This document shows positions 1 to 12,063 of a stretch of 64,000 nucleotides of DNA, piece by piece. Position 1 is the first letter of the stretch; each line of letters starts with the position of its first letter. The notes under the pieces were generated by a model. It was not told where the DNA came from. It worked only from the letters and a program-made list of their open reading frames with translations, and ran no database searches. Source of the DNA: Parasteatoda lunata (Eukaryota; Arthropoda; Arachnida; Araneae; Theridiidae); contig OX421971.1 in NCBI GenBank assembly GCA_949128135.1, forward strand, positions 51,008,630 through 51,072,629, in the 5' to 3' direction. The position numbers and the translations under genes are program-made.

Positions 1-1374
1 TGTAGAAAAAGTAAACATATTCTTAGAAAACTCCTTTAAATTAGGATAATTTCTTACTATCATTAGTACCTTACAAACTTTTTTTAATATAATAAATTTT
101 TATTTGAATAATTTAAAAGAACAACTGAAAGCAGGGAAAAAATATTTCACAAAGAGCTTTAAAGAATGTTGAAAAACAATAATTCCTTATTTATTTTCTT
201 TAAAAAAAATTATTTTAATTCATGAAAACAATTCAGAATTACGAATAGTATCATGCCGGTGCGAAATTCCATTATTTAACAGCACTCAATTTATTTAATT
301 TGTTTTCTGAATTTGTAGTCGTATTGCTTTCGATAAATGAAACAATTTTTTTTCAAGACAGAAAACAATTTAAGGATTCAACGATTTGAGTAATGTTAAC
401 GTAGCAAAAGTTTAACAATCCGTATCAGGATTGAGAAGGATCAGAAAATTGAGAATCCCGATAAATCTCCTATCTTTAAAATAGTCTATGTGCAAAAAAT
501 GAAATGTCGCTTAATTTATATTTCATATTATTCAAGCACTAGCAGGCTACATACCTTTCTTTGTTGCTCATGAATATAATTCGTTTGTTTGCAATCGAAC
601 TCGCTTTGCATGTTTTTCAGTTTATAAATGCTTTATTCCGAGTTTGATTTATAAACATTTGATTTATATACATTTAATTAAAAATTGGAAACAAATAATT
701 CATAGAATTCCCTATATACGCAATTCTAAATTTTAATTTTTCTGAGTCCCAAAAGTTTTAAGTCCTATATTCTATCATGAGATCGTCAAGCCAATAAAGA
801 CAAAAGAAACAGAAAATGAAAAAAAAAATTTTTTTTCAGCTCTGATCTCCATTTATTCTTGTTTTTCTGCAGTTCCATTAGAATATCTCTCTCTTCTGCA
901 TAAATTATGATGCTTTCTTGAAGGCAACATTAGAAATAATAATAATAAAAAAAGCTCTGAACTATAATGATATCTGGGAAAATTACACAGAATAAAAGTT
1001 TGTTGAAGTTTGTCTGTTTTTATGAGCTGTATACTATTAACTTTTCATTTCACGCAACTTATAATTCAGATTGCCAACTATAAAATAATTCAGATGCCAA
1101 CGTCAGAAACGAAATTTTATCGGTTTTGTGACAATATATGCGTTAGTATATTAGATAATATATTTTTTTTTATGGAAGTTTAAATTATAAGCTGGCATTA
1201 CCGACCCTTGCCTACAATTATAGTCTAAACAAAGAGATTTATAGAAATAATTACAAAAAAGACTGAGCATTACCTTAAAAGAGTGGTCCATTTCCCTGTT
1301 TACGTGAGTGAAACGCTCGAAGTAAAACTCCATAACTGGAAATAACTCACACACACTCTCTCGTATATTTTTCT
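1..1374. other. AT-rich intergenic DNA, no gene seen
   Basis: No ORF with coding character, no RNA gene and no clear repeat was seen. A short minus-strand opening (1151-1354) shows no recognisable motif and sits in AT-rich sequence, so it is treated as chance. Confidence 0.5.
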
Positions 1375-2200
1375 AAAAACGTCACCCCTGTTCATGAACC
1401 CGACACATAAACCGATTTGACGAACTGATGGGTGACATACATCGCATTAAAATATGGATGAATAATTGACTACTTTAAAAAATAAAAATAAAAATGCGCT
1501 GCATGTGAAATTTTGTAGAAAGTGGTGGGACGGGACTCTTATGATCATTTGACGCGGTTGAACAATAATGAAGATTGTGGTAGTTTATTTATTTATCTTT
1601 TCGTTTTGTTTTATTTGATTGCTGTAAATAAAACCGTTAACTTAGCTTATTTTAGCTTGCTGCTTTTTTTAATGGTTATTACAACTTAAATTTGAGTTTT
1701 TACTTTTTCTTATCGTGATTTTCTCTCATTGTTATTAATTTTACTTTTGATTTCCGGGTGAATGAAGTGTTCAGAAAAGATTTCACGTCATTAAAACTTT
1801 TCCACACTTTCTTTCAAAAACATCACATTGTGTTCATGAACCCGCCGACACATAAACGAATTTGACGAACTGATGGTGGAAATACATCTCATTAAAATAT
1901 GGATAAATAATTGACTATTAAAGGAAAAAAAAAAAACGTATGTGAAATCTGGTGAAAATTGGTGGGAGGGGGGGGGATTTCTTGATTATTTGGTGCAGCA
2001 ATGAAGTTTCTGATAGTTTTTCTATTTTATTTAATTGCTGTAAATTAACTAAACCGATAACTTAAAGTATTTTAGTTAGTTGCTTTTTTCTCTCTGTTAT
2101 TACACATTAAATTCGTGAATAAACATTTGCACATCACGGTGTTTGCTCATTGTCATTAATTTTACCTTTTATTACCATTATATTATAGTACTTTTCCATT
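1375..2200. repeat. Two tandem ~440-bp repeat units
   Basis: The motif TGTTCATGAACCCG occurs near 1389 and again near 1832, each followed by the same order of landmarks: ACATAAAC, TTGACGAACTGATGG, ATTAAAATATGGAT, a GTGAAAT..GGTGGGA block, a GCTGTAAAT..AACCG block and a CTCATTGT..ATTAATTTTAC end. The units differ by many substitutions and indels, so the duplication is old. A third, 5'-truncated unit lies at about 2985-3300. No coding potential was found in the unit. Confidence 0.7.
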
Positions 2201-2984
2201 ATAAAGAATTAAACACTCATCTCGTAATTGAAAACCAACAATACAGAATAATAATAATAAAACATTTTTTTTTTTTAAATTCTTAATTTTTAAGATAAGC
2301 AAAATGCAGAAAAATTAGTAATGATAAAAAATTAATTTAGCATCAATTCAATATGACTGTTCACTAATTCAAAAAAGAACGCAAATGAGAAAAACAAAAT
2401 TTGTTTCAGATAAGAAATTTGAGGTAATTGGCTTTATTTTCAATAAAAATAGATAAAAGACGCATGGTTCTCTTTTCATAAGTCCCATGCTAACGAAAAA
2501 CCCTAATAAATTTTGATCTACTTCACTATCTGAATGAGTGAAAGGGGGGAAAAGGAGATGTGTTGGTGGGAATATCGTATATTCTAGGGGCACCAGTGGT
2601 CTCACTCTGAAACCAGGAAAAATAAATGTAAAAATTTAAAACTTTTCTTTGGAATCTTTATAGGGGAAAAATTTGTAGGTCAAAAGGGGCTCACAAACAA
2701 CAAACTTGAGTAATATATTTCAAAAATTTTTTGTATTTTATTGGGTAAAAAAAAATTTTTTTTTTTGAAGTAAAGAAAAAATGTTTTGAAAACTTTTCAT
2801 TTTTCTGAAAGGAAGACAAAATCTAAGTGTAGTGGTGCTATCTAGTGATGGTTAGGAAAGTTAAAATATTACTTTAAAAGTTTTGGTTTCAGAGATTAAC
2901 CATTGTGCGTTTAATAAAAATTTTTTTAAAAAGCGTGGCTTCGCTGTCATACCACTGTGCGCTAAAGGGTTTAACTATTTTTTT
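2201..2984. other. AT-rich spacer between repeat units
   Basis: Holds several A/T homopolymers and no supported gene. A 78-codon minus-strand opening (2369-2605) has no recognisable motif. Confidence 0.4.
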
Positions 2985-3300
2985 AGAGAGAAAAAACTAC
3001 GTTGTGTGTGAAATCTGGTAAAAAGTGTTGGGATGGCACAGTTTCATGATCATTTGGTGCGGTTTAGCAGCAATGATGCTTGCGACAGTTTTTTTTTCCT
3101 TCCCATTTAATTCCTGTAACTAAACTAAGCCGTTAACTTAGTGCATTTCACGGTTATTACATATCGAATTTATGAATTAAATATTTTCCATCACGATATT
3201 CGCTCATTGTCATAAATTTTGCATTTTAATCCCATAAAGCCATTGAGCTACTAGGAAGAGATTTTGTGTCATTTCTTTTTCCCGCACTTTCTCTTATTAC
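2985..3300. repeat. Third, truncated copy of the ~440-bp repeat
   Basis: Begins with a GTGTGTGAAATCTGGTAAAA block, then GATCATTTGGTGC, CCTGTAACTAAACTAAGCCG and CTCATTGTCATAAATTTT, in the same order as the units at 1375-2200. It lacks their first ~100 bp and is separated from them by about 0.8 kb. Confidence 0.6.
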
Positions 3301-3950
3301 TCCATTATATCATCGTTTTTATTTTATTTATTTATTTATTTACTTGTAGTTAAATAAGGAGCTGAGAAGTAGCGCTTCTGTTTCCAAGATGATGTTGGTA
3401 GTCGAAGACAGCTAGTATTAATAATGATAATTAAATATTAATGATATAAAAGAATGTTGAAATCACAGAATACGAAAACGCTAGTGATATCTTTTATTAG
3501 GGAAGTCCGATCATCTGTTTAGGATGCAAAACCAGTATGATGATAATTAAATAATATGCTTAGTGCATCATTTAGTTTGTTTATCATATTTTAGAGAGGT
3601 GTTGAATTACGTTGTCGCTGTAAATTGGAATAATACACTCTTTTAAGATATTTCAAGAAAAAAATTAATATCATGTAAGTAGGGTCACTCCTATATTAAT
3701 ATATATATATAATATATATATATATATATTTAATCCACATTATTAAGAAAACTTGTTAAAGAACAGTATTTGTTTTGAGCTTAGGTAATTCATTTATAGT
3801 TTTTCTGAGTCAAGAAATTGCTAGTAGACTTGTGTCTAGACTAGCAGAATTACCAATGATTTAATTAAAAATTTGATTTGGTTCGCTTGGAAAATAACGA
3901 GATAAATAAAACAAAAATTTTCAACCGCATTATTTATTCAACCGCATTAA

Positions 3951-4235
3951 GTACAGTGCGTGAAAAAAAAAAAAAAAAAAAAAAAAAAACGGACCTTCCC
4001 GAATAATTTTTGATTTAATGATCGGATTTTCACTCAATTTTAATGACTCGAGGGGGAAGATCTCAAATATGCTAAATAATGAGTGAAGACGATATTTTAA
4101 GTTACGAAATAAGACACAAAAACGTGCTGTATATGAATAAACATAACTCTTTTTTCAACGAATTCGGATTTCTGACCCCCAAAATATAGGAGGTAGCCGC
4201 AATTTAGGAAATATGGTCCCAGCAGAGTGCATCAG
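3951..4235 (+). mobile_element. Single arm of the 1.1-kb palindromic element family
   Basis: Starts GTACAGTGCG, has a ~28-base poly-A run, then CGGACCTTCCCGAATAA, ATTTAATGATCGGATTTTCA, CTCAAATATGCTAAATAATG, AGACACAAAAACGT and GGATTTCTGACCCCC. The same series of landmarks forms the left arm of the element at 10080-11224 and, reverse-complemented, its right arm. Only one arm is found here. Sequence after about 4235 no longer matches. Confidence 0.7.
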
Positions 4236-4379
4236 AAAATAATTAAAAATCTCTTAAAAACAAACGCCAGCCTCGTTCTGCTCTAAAATATAAAAAATAA
4301 AAATAACATTCTCACGTGACATTTTCTGATTTTTGTCTACCTAGCTAGATTTTATTCTTAAAAGTAGCGACATTAATTT

Positions 4380-4795
4380 TATTTTATTTTATAATCATCG
4401 TTCCAGAGCAGACCCAGTCTTGAGTTTACGATTACCAATGTTCATCTCCGTAGCCTTGTAATTTTGAACCCAATTCAGAAGACAAGGGAAATCCCGAATC
4501 AAGTATTGGGAGAAATGTGTCCTCGTTGAGGATTATTTTATGGAACTAAGCCGCATTTGCGTTACGTGGAGAGGGAAACCACGAACACCACCGATGGTTA
4601 TTTTGGCGTCAAGGTAACTCTAACCCAGGATCCGTCTACCCCGAGGATATTTTACTGTAGTCGGTGAGAGCTGGATGTTGAATTTCTATCTACCAATCAT
4701 CAATGGGGGGTTCGAACCCGGGTCATCTCATTGGGAGGCGAACTCTCTTTCTCTTGAGTCACCATGACTCAAATGTAGGCTAATCGGAAAATTCT
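4380..4795 (-). mobile_element. tRNA-derived SINE, minus orientation
   Basis: GGTTCGAACCCGGGTCATC near 4710 is a reverse-complemented polymerase III B-box region of a tRNA-like head, followed by GAGGCGAACTCTC toward 4795. The 3' part of the element (about 4380-4490) contains CAGACCCAGTCTTGAG, TGTTCATCTCCGTAGCCTTG and CAATTCAGAAGACAAG. The same landmarks occur at 37935-38030, in a second minus-strand SINE with a different head. Shared tails joined to different tRNA heads are typical of SINE families. Confidence 0.6.
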
Positions 4796-5730
4796 GCTCT
4801 TTGCAAATAGTCCACGTCATTTTGAAATACACTGACACGGTTCACTGCATATTTTTCCAATTAGACTTCGCTTATGACAGATACATAAACGCATTTTTAT
4901 TTAACATTGTGCTTCTATTAAAATAATAAGCAGGCATTTGAGGAGGTAAATTTTAAACTTAAAAACACACATAGTTTGATTTCGGAAAAAAAATTTCAAT
5001 CTAAATATTTTCAATACTTTTTTAAACATGAAATGAATTAGAAAAAAAGTGCATTATAAAAATGAATTAAAAATATTTTGTAAGTTCTATTTTATTTGAA
5101 TAATCTCAAAATTGTGAGTAGAGCTTTATAATGTTTAATAGAAAAAATCAGTGCATTGTTTACTGTTAAGACGTTAAATACATCGCTTAATTATACTGAT
5201 AGTTAAATAAGTTATAATTATCTCTTTATATGTAGTTATAAGAGCTTCGTAGAGTTTATTATAAAATTTCAGAGAATAGTTTACAGTAAAGAAATAAAAA
5301 TGCTGCATATTGCTATATTACTATCAGTTAAACAAATTAACAATATCGTATAATATGGAGTTAGAAGTGCTTTATAATGTTTGTTTGAAAAACTCAGTGC
5401 ATGGCTAACAGTTGGAAGTTACGAACTACAACACAATATCAAGAAATAACAATGAATAATGAAATATCTTTTGTTTTAATAAACAGATTATATTCAATTT
5501 CAAAAAATAATCACGCATTGATATTATTTTTATTATAATTAATACGGTAAACAAAATAACTTTCACGAAATTAAGCTTTAGTGCCAACTGAGGAATTCAA
5601 TAATTAGCCATATCAGAATTCAATAATTTGCCATTTCTTCATTTATTCAATAATTAGACATTTCTATTAGCTATATCAGATAATACGTCCAAATAATAAA
5701 TTTTGAGCATGGTCTGTTTTAAAAGATATA
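4796..5730. other. AT-rich DNA with weak ~125-bp tandem similarity
   Basis: Between about 5105 and 5430 the phrases AGAGCTTTATAATGTTT, AGAGCTTCGTAGAGTTTATTATAA and AGTGCTTTATAATGTTTG recur at roughly 120-130 bp with CAGTGCAT or similar downstream, which suggests a very degenerate three-unit tandem repeat. No gene was seen. Confidence 0.3.
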
Positions 5731-5869
5731 CAGGGTGTTTATAAAGTCCCGGATCAATTTTGATGTTTAATAACTCATAAAATAATAAAGATAGATTGAA
5801 ATTAATAACATAAATGGTTAGATAAACTCAAAAAGTTTCATGACTCTTGTCAATAAACTTCCACGTGTG

Positions 5870-6418
5870 CCCCCTTCATCGCACGGAGAATTTATAGTCA
5901 ATATCACGCCAGGTAGCGTTAAGCATGTCGGCATCCACAGAGGCTATTGCGGTTGTAATTCTGGCTTTTAGGTCATCAATGTTCAACACGATCCTCCTGT
6001 AAACATTGTCCCTTTATAAATCCCCAAAGAGAAGAGTCCAGCGGCGTTATATCAGGTGATCTGGGTGGCCAGGGAATTGGACCTCCTCACCCAATCCATC
6101 TTTCTGGAAAATGGTCATTCAAAGAACTATGAACGATGATACCCCAATGAGGTGGTGCACCATCTTGTTGCAAAAAGACATGTGGCTGAAGCTCTTCTAG
6201 TTGTGGAAATACGAAGTTTTCCAACATGTCTAAGTATACGACTGATGAGAACGTCTTTTCTGTAAAAAAGACTCGGCCCAATGACTCGGTCTTGCATTAG
6301 TCCACACCACACATTAACCTTTGGGGAATCCCTTTGTGCCTCACGGTATTCATGGCGGTTTTCAGATCCTCATATGCGCACATTATGGCGATAAACAATC
6401 TTCGTTCGTAGTTCTTTG
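5870..6418 (-). pseudogene. Mariner/Tc1-superfamily transposase, broken C-terminal part
   Basis: Reading the minus strand from about 6418 down gives RDSPKVNVWCGLMQDRVIGP, then after a frameshift the block at 6281-6087 with EKTFSSVVYLDMLENFVFPQ and QQDGAPPHWG, which holds the second catalytic Asp of a DDE transposase. It continues GGPIPWPPRSPDITPLD and WGFIKG toward 5990 with stops. The N-terminal DNA-binding domain is missing, and frameshifts and stops disrupt the rest. An RNase H-fold DDE transposase is the only reading that fits. Confidence 0.8.
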
Positions 6419-6693
6419 AATGACCATTTTCCAGGAAGATGGATTGGATGAGGAGGTTCAATTCCTTGGCCACCCAGATCACCTGATATAACGCCGCTGG
6501 ACTTTTTCTTTGGGGATTTATAAAGGACAATGTTTACAGGAGGATCGTGTCAAACATTGATGACCTAAAAGCCAGAATTACAACCGCAATAGCCTCTGTG
6601 GATGCCGACATGCTTGGCGCTACCTGGCGTGAAATTGACTATCGACTTGATATTCTCCGTGCGACGAAGTTGGCACACGTGGAAGTTCATTGA
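6405..6693 (+). pseudogene. Inverted second copy of the transposase C-terminus
   Basis: The plus strand gives SLNDHFPGRWIG, a stop, GGSIPWPPRSPDITPLDFF, and then, after a frame change, a C-terminal block with AGATGACCTAAAAGCCAGAA-like sequence and a terminal stop near 6693. This repeats the C-terminal third of the minus-strand copy at 5870-6136 in inverted orientation. The catalytic core is absent. Confidence 0.75.
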
Positions 6694-6889
6694 CAAGAGT
6701 CATGAAACGTTTTGAGTCTATCTAACCATTTATGCTATTAATTTCAATCTATCTTTATTATTTTATGAGATATTAAACATCAAAATGGGTCCGGGACTTT
6801 ATAAACACCCTGTATATTTAAAATTTGTATGTTAGAAAGTGTTACTGAGTGCAAAGTGTCATAATTGTAATTGAAAAATAGGTTAAGAA

Positions 6890-7450
6890 CTTATAATAAA
6901 ATCATTAGTTGTAGTCACGGATTGTGTTGTGAAAAATTATTGTTCATAAACTTTTAATTTGTTTACGAAGTGTTTGGTAAGTAAATTCATTAGCTGAATT
7001 TCTCAAACAAATATTAACCGGTTTTCTAAAATTTTAATTAAAAACTAGTTTGTTTTATTTGTTAAAAAACTCAAATAAAATTAAAAATATCATGAAAAAT
7101 TAAATAAAATAATAAAAACTATTAGTCGTAGTCTTGGATTGTAGCGTGAAAAACTATTGTTCATAAACTTTTAATTTGTTTATGAAGTTTTTAGTCCATT
7201 CATTAACTGATTTTCAAAACCATATATTTACTGGCTCATTAAAATTTTATTTAAAAGTTAGTTTCTTTTCTTTGCTGAAAAACCTTAAATAAAACAAAAA
7301 TATCATTAAAAACTTAAATCATAAAAATCATTAGACATAGTAGCGGACTTTTGTATGACAAATTATAGTTTATAAACTTTTTCAATTGTTTACGAACTGA
7401 TTAGTTCAGTCATTTGCTGATTTTCTCAGTCAATGACAGTTTCTGTTAAA
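6890..7450. repeat. Three tandem ~214-bp units
   Basis: The landmark series ATCATTAG / GTAG..GGATTGT / GTTCATAAACTTTTAATTTG / TTTACGAAG / TAGTTTG / AAAATATCAT recurs starting at about 6897, 7113 and 7325. The third unit is the most diverged and is cut off near a poly-A run at 7448. Non-coding. Confidence 0.65.
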
Positions 7451-10079
7451 AAAAAAAAAAAAAACACAGGATCTGAAAAATTTGAAGTTTTGGAAATAAG
7501 CAAAATAAAGGTTGTTCCGAAAATTGATCGATGATTTGAAATTGATCGATGGATTGAAAAGTAAAGTTTACAGAGTTCTGCATATGAATGCAGGCATTTA
7601 TTCTAACCGAAATTCTTAATTAATTACAAAGTTTATCCATAGAGGGCATGGCGTTCTTTACTGAAAAAAACTAGAGAACTATATAGATAACTATATCAGA
7701 TGCATGGCAGACAATTTGTACTGAAATATTAGCACGGGGATGAATTAATTTAGTCTTTGGAATGCAACACGTTGCTGTTTTAAATCGCAGTTATTACGAA
7801 AACATTTATGGTTTTATCAGCTAGCAACACCATCTCTTGACTAGTTTTGTAACTAATTTTGCGATTTGACGAGAAATTTATTGCTTACACAACAAATCGT
7901 ACATTTTAATCTCCTTTCCCCGAAATTTTTTTAAACAGTCAGTCATTTTTGGATTACCGTAAATAAACTTTTAAGTTTCCATTTAAATCCATTAAATGGT
8001 ATAAGGATTAGTAAGTAATTTCCATTTAGTATAGGAAATGACCCACAAGAAAAGTTGTATTTGGTTTGTAAATTGGTTAATAATTAAAAAAAAAAAAAAT
8101 TGGAATCAGCAATTGAAAATGTATCAAATATATATGATTAAGAAGGGTGCTATGTTTTTGGTTGGGTTTTTTTTTCGTAAAAAGTTTTTACTAAAAATTA
8201 AGAAAACTTCCTGAAAATGATTTTGCAAATTAAATTTATGATGCTTATTAAAAAAGATGGCTAAAATTGTTTTGTACCCATTATCAGCTGCAATGGCTTT
8301 TAAAAATTATACCTCTTTTAAAAAAAAAAAAAAAAAAAATCAAAATTTTCGCATTTAGTCTAAAATATTTTTTTCTTATCAGGGTGAAATTTAATAAGAC
8401 AAGTTTAGATACCAGTAATACCAGTACGATTTAAATAAAATGGAACTTAAACAAGCTTCAGCTTGATTATTTTTTTCCTGATTATGGATATTTAAATGAT
8501 AATGGGCTACATCGGAACTCTCTATACTGAATAGAACTACAGGACCTTAAAAATTGCCAATTTTTCGAAAATATATTTTGTTCTAAATCGTTAAGAAAAT
8601 TTCTGTTTGTCATTTGATGTTAAAAATTTTATTACTGAAGTATTTTTAAGCAAATTATAATAATTATATCGGTAAGTGTTAATTTTGCAAAAGTTATTAT
8701 CCTTAAAAGTACTTAAGTATTATCCCGTCAATCATTATCGCCAACATTTCGCCAAAGTCATTTTGCTATCTCTTAAATTGGTTTTATATAGTAATTGATT
8801 TAAGAGAAATTGACAAAATACAAATATAACACGTAAAAAAAAAAAAATTTGAATTTGAACTATTTCTAAATTTATTTTCCGATTTGGCATAAAGAGTTAA
8901 CGGGATCATACGTAAGTGCCAATTTTATGCTCAATAATTTTTTTTTCCTAATTTCTCTTCGCATTTCTATTTTCCATTAATTTTTTTGAAAGTTTTATTT
9001 ATAAATAGATTTAAAAGATCGCTAAGGATTGTTTTGTTGGATAATCTTTAGAGTGTTAGTCTTAGTTTATGTAATTGAAATTTTTCGTGCAATTTTTCAG
9101 AAAAAATGCCGCAATGGTAATTTTTTTGTTTTTTATACGAAAGCTGATCTTTTTTTAATTTATTTTCATATTATACATCAGTAAATAAAAATTTGAACAT
9201 TTTCTATTGACGTTTAAGACACGAAGGATATTTTTAGTCCTTTTTCACTGCTGCATATTTTTGTACAATTTTTAGGAGATATCAAAAAAAACTTCTTTTT
9301 AAAATTGCAATTACTAATGGTTTAATAAATTTAGTATATTAGTTCATTATAATTTTCAGTTTATAAATCCCGTGTTTCCTTCTTATTTCGTTAGTTTAAT
9401 ACATTTCAAAGGAGCAAAGAAGAAAAAGTAGTTCTAACGGTGAATAAATCTCATTTTTGTACATAGTTATTAACAAGTTTCTTGCTTTCCGTATCTGATC
9501 ACAGATCTCGCGCGGTTAATAATGAGATATCCAAGAGGCTAATTCTACGTTTTAAAAGTAAAGATGTGCTTTATTATAATGGTTTAAATTTATTTTTGCC
9601 ATAAGTCGATATAAATAAGTCCTCTTCTTGCTATTCTTAACTTTGATTTGAGTCAAATTACTGAATTAGTGTAAACGTTCTGTTAAAAAATTTATATCTT
9701 TTGTAACATTAATTATTCTAGCTGTTGACTTATGTGTGCCAAGTAGTAAATATTTTTTTTCCAGACAATGTGCATTGACATGAAAAATCATTCGTTTATA
9801 TTTATAAAATTCGTTATTTTTTAATCCACCAATTTTTTCCGGGGTGAATAAACATTTTAGGATGTCGGTGTTATACTCACCTTCACAATTTCTATTTTTT
9901 TTTTTTTGCTTTAAAAAAAATGCGTTCTAAAATTTGAACGCGAACAGCTAATTGCTATTACAAAAAAAAGGATAAAAGATTGTAATACCGATTAAAAAGT
10001 TACCTCATCAAAAATGCACAGAATTGTATCGAATCTGGAAGTAATGATAAAGGCTATTTTTTTTTCTAAATGAAAAATG
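7451..10079. other. AT-rich intergenic DNA, no gene seen
   Basis: About 2.6 kb rich in A/T runs (near 7448, 8085, 8322, 8836, 9898). No ORF above background, no tRNA-like fold and no repeat edge was recognised. Confidence 0.45.
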
Positions 10080-11224
10080 TACAGTGCGTACAGTGAACAA
10101 AGCAAAAAACGGAACACCCTGAATAACTTTTGATATAATGCTGGGATCTTCACGTTCTAGGACTTCATTTTAAAGGTTCAAGGGGGTGACCTCAAATATG
10201 TTATTTAATAAGTGCAGACGATATTTTAAGTTACAAAATCAGACACAAAAACGTACTTCACTGAGTGAACAAACCATTTTTTGACGGATTCGGATTTCTG
10301 ACTTCCAAAAAATAGGGGGTAGCCCACAATCTGGGATATATAGTCCCAATAGTTTGGCCAGGAGAGCGGGCCCAAGTTTGGACCCCTTAATGTTAATTTT
10401 TACGTGTTTTGCCATAACTCAAATTTTTTAGGAGAATTAAAAATTTTTTGCATGCAATTATAAAATACATTTAGCCAAAGATAATTACATACAAAAGCAA
10501 CTTTTAATGAGTATGCTATTTTTTATTAGTGTTTTTTATAATAGTCGAAAAAATTTTGAATTGTAAGGTTATACAATTTTTTACAGTTTTAAAAAATTTA
10601 TTTTTACGTGGCAAAATACAAGATTTGAGCAAAACCGGTCAAATTGAATTTTGAAAAAGAGAGAAATTGAAGTTCAAAAATATGACTTTCTAACTATCCG
10701 AACTATTTGTCAGATTTCGCTCATATTGTGCCATTTAAAATTATGGGAAAATTTGTATACTTTATAATTCAAAACTTTTTCGACTATTATTCAAAATAAT
10801 AAAAAAATTTTAAATATGTATAAAGAGTTATATTTTGTATGGAATTCTCTGAACAAACGAATTTTATAATTTATAATTTTATACAAATTTTTTTTTAATT
10901 CGCTTAAAAATTTCTCGAGATATGGCGAAATATGTAAAATTAATATTAAGGGATCCGAACTTTGGATCGTTCTTCTGACCAAACTATTTGAACAATTTTT
11001 CCCCGATGGGGGTCAGAAATCCGAATCCGTAGAACAAAAAGTATGTTCATACAGAGAAAGTACGTTTTTGTGTCTAATTTCGTAACTTAAAGTATAGTCT
11101 GCACTATTAAATTAGCATACTTGAGATCACTTCCTCGAGCAATTGAGTCCTAGAACGTGAAGATCCGATCATTATATCAAAAGTAATTAAGGGAGGTCTG
11201 TTTTTTATATTGCGCACCACTGTA
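10080..11224. mobile_element. Full ~1.1-kb palindromic element, copy 1
   Basis: Ends are inverted: TACAGTGCG... at 10080 and ...CACTGTA at 11224. Left landmarks read inward: ATAACTTTTGATATAATG, GATCTTCACGTTCTAGGACT, AAGTGCAGACGATATTTTAA, AGACACAAAAACGTAC, GGATTCGGATTTCTGAC, ATAGTTTGG, ATAATAGTCGAAAAA, GAGCAAAACCGGTCAA. All reappear in mirror order on the other strand from 11224 inward, meeting near 10650. The whole element is therefore an imperfect palindrome with ~560-bp arms. No transposase reading frame is present. The element is presumably mobilised in trans, with TA-flanked ends suggesting a Tc1/mariner-like insertion; that part is inference. Confidence 0.8.
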
Positions 11225-11561
11225 CATACAATTTCCATGCTTGCAGTACAATTGCGGATAACTACAAATGTGAAGGTAAGTAACAGACATCCGAAAATAT
11301 TTGTTCACCCCGAAAAGAGTTGGGGGGGGGGGAGGGGTGCAAAGTAACAAATTAGGCAAATTCAGTTTGTTTGGGAAATCTTGCAATTATTTTTTTTTGG
11401 AACAAGTACTAAATCGGTTGGCCCAATATATGTGTTTAAGGAACGTACTAATGAATCTGTCATTTTTATAACAAAATCATGCACGAAGCACAGCCCTGTA
11501 ATTAAACAATTACACCTTTTATAAAATAGAAGACTAAACAGTAAATATTTGTTTATAAATA

Positions 11562-11567
11562 TTTATT
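11562..11567 (-). promoter_or_regulatory. Candidate polyadenylation signal of the protease gene
   Basis: TTTATT on the plus strand is AATAAA on the minus strand. It is the first canonical hexamer met downstream of the protease stop codon at 12064, giving a 3' UTR of roughly 0.5 kb. Position and sequence are seen; use is inferred. Confidence 0.35.
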
Positions 11568-12063
11568 TACAATTGATAAAAAACATACATTTTACACGAG
11601 AAAAAAAAAGCGATAAACTTTTTCCATTCATACAATTACACATAAAACAATGAAAGCACACGCTGATGCATAAAAATGATTTTTTCCCTGTGATTTTTCA
11701 GTGGTCCCCGGTAGACAAGTCTATCTGATATACATCAGGTCACTAAAAATATTTCCCTGAACAAAATATTCAGGTTTTGTGACACAAGTAATGAAAATTG
11801 ATAAATATAACTCACTTATGATAGACGAATCACTAGTTTTGAACTATTTACCTCAGAAGCACGTTCGCTTTCAATTAAATCATAGCCAAATGACGAGTTT
11901 TATGAATAGACTAACATAGTTTAGAAGTTCCAGCTTCTGTTATACTAATAGTCCTTCTCACTTTTTTTTTTCAGAGAAAAGTCATTCTCTTACGAGGATT
12001 TATCACATTTGGCTATGGCGTCACCAACACTTGTTTAGCATCTACCGTCAAAATGAAAGACCC

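Larger units (their letters stand above)
5731..6812. mobile_element. Palindromic (fold-back) mariner-like transposon
   Basis: The ends are inverted copies: CAGGGTGTTTATAAAGTCCC at 5731 and its near-complement ending CACCCTG at 6812, both flanked by TA. The homology continues inward for about 400 bp: left arm about 5731-6136 matches the reverse complement of about 6405-6812, leaving a ~270-bp unpaired centre. Both arms carry the C-terminal part of the same DDE transposase in opposite directions. This is an internally deleted element with an inverted duplication of its 3' end. It cannot code for a full transposase. Confidence 0.85.

Noticed and set aside
10791..10982. Similar minus-strand openings at 10791, 25187 and 45181 (shared DPLILIL-like start)
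   Set aside because: They resemble each other because they lie in the same arm of the palindromic element. Frames are not preserved between copies and no protein family is recognisable.
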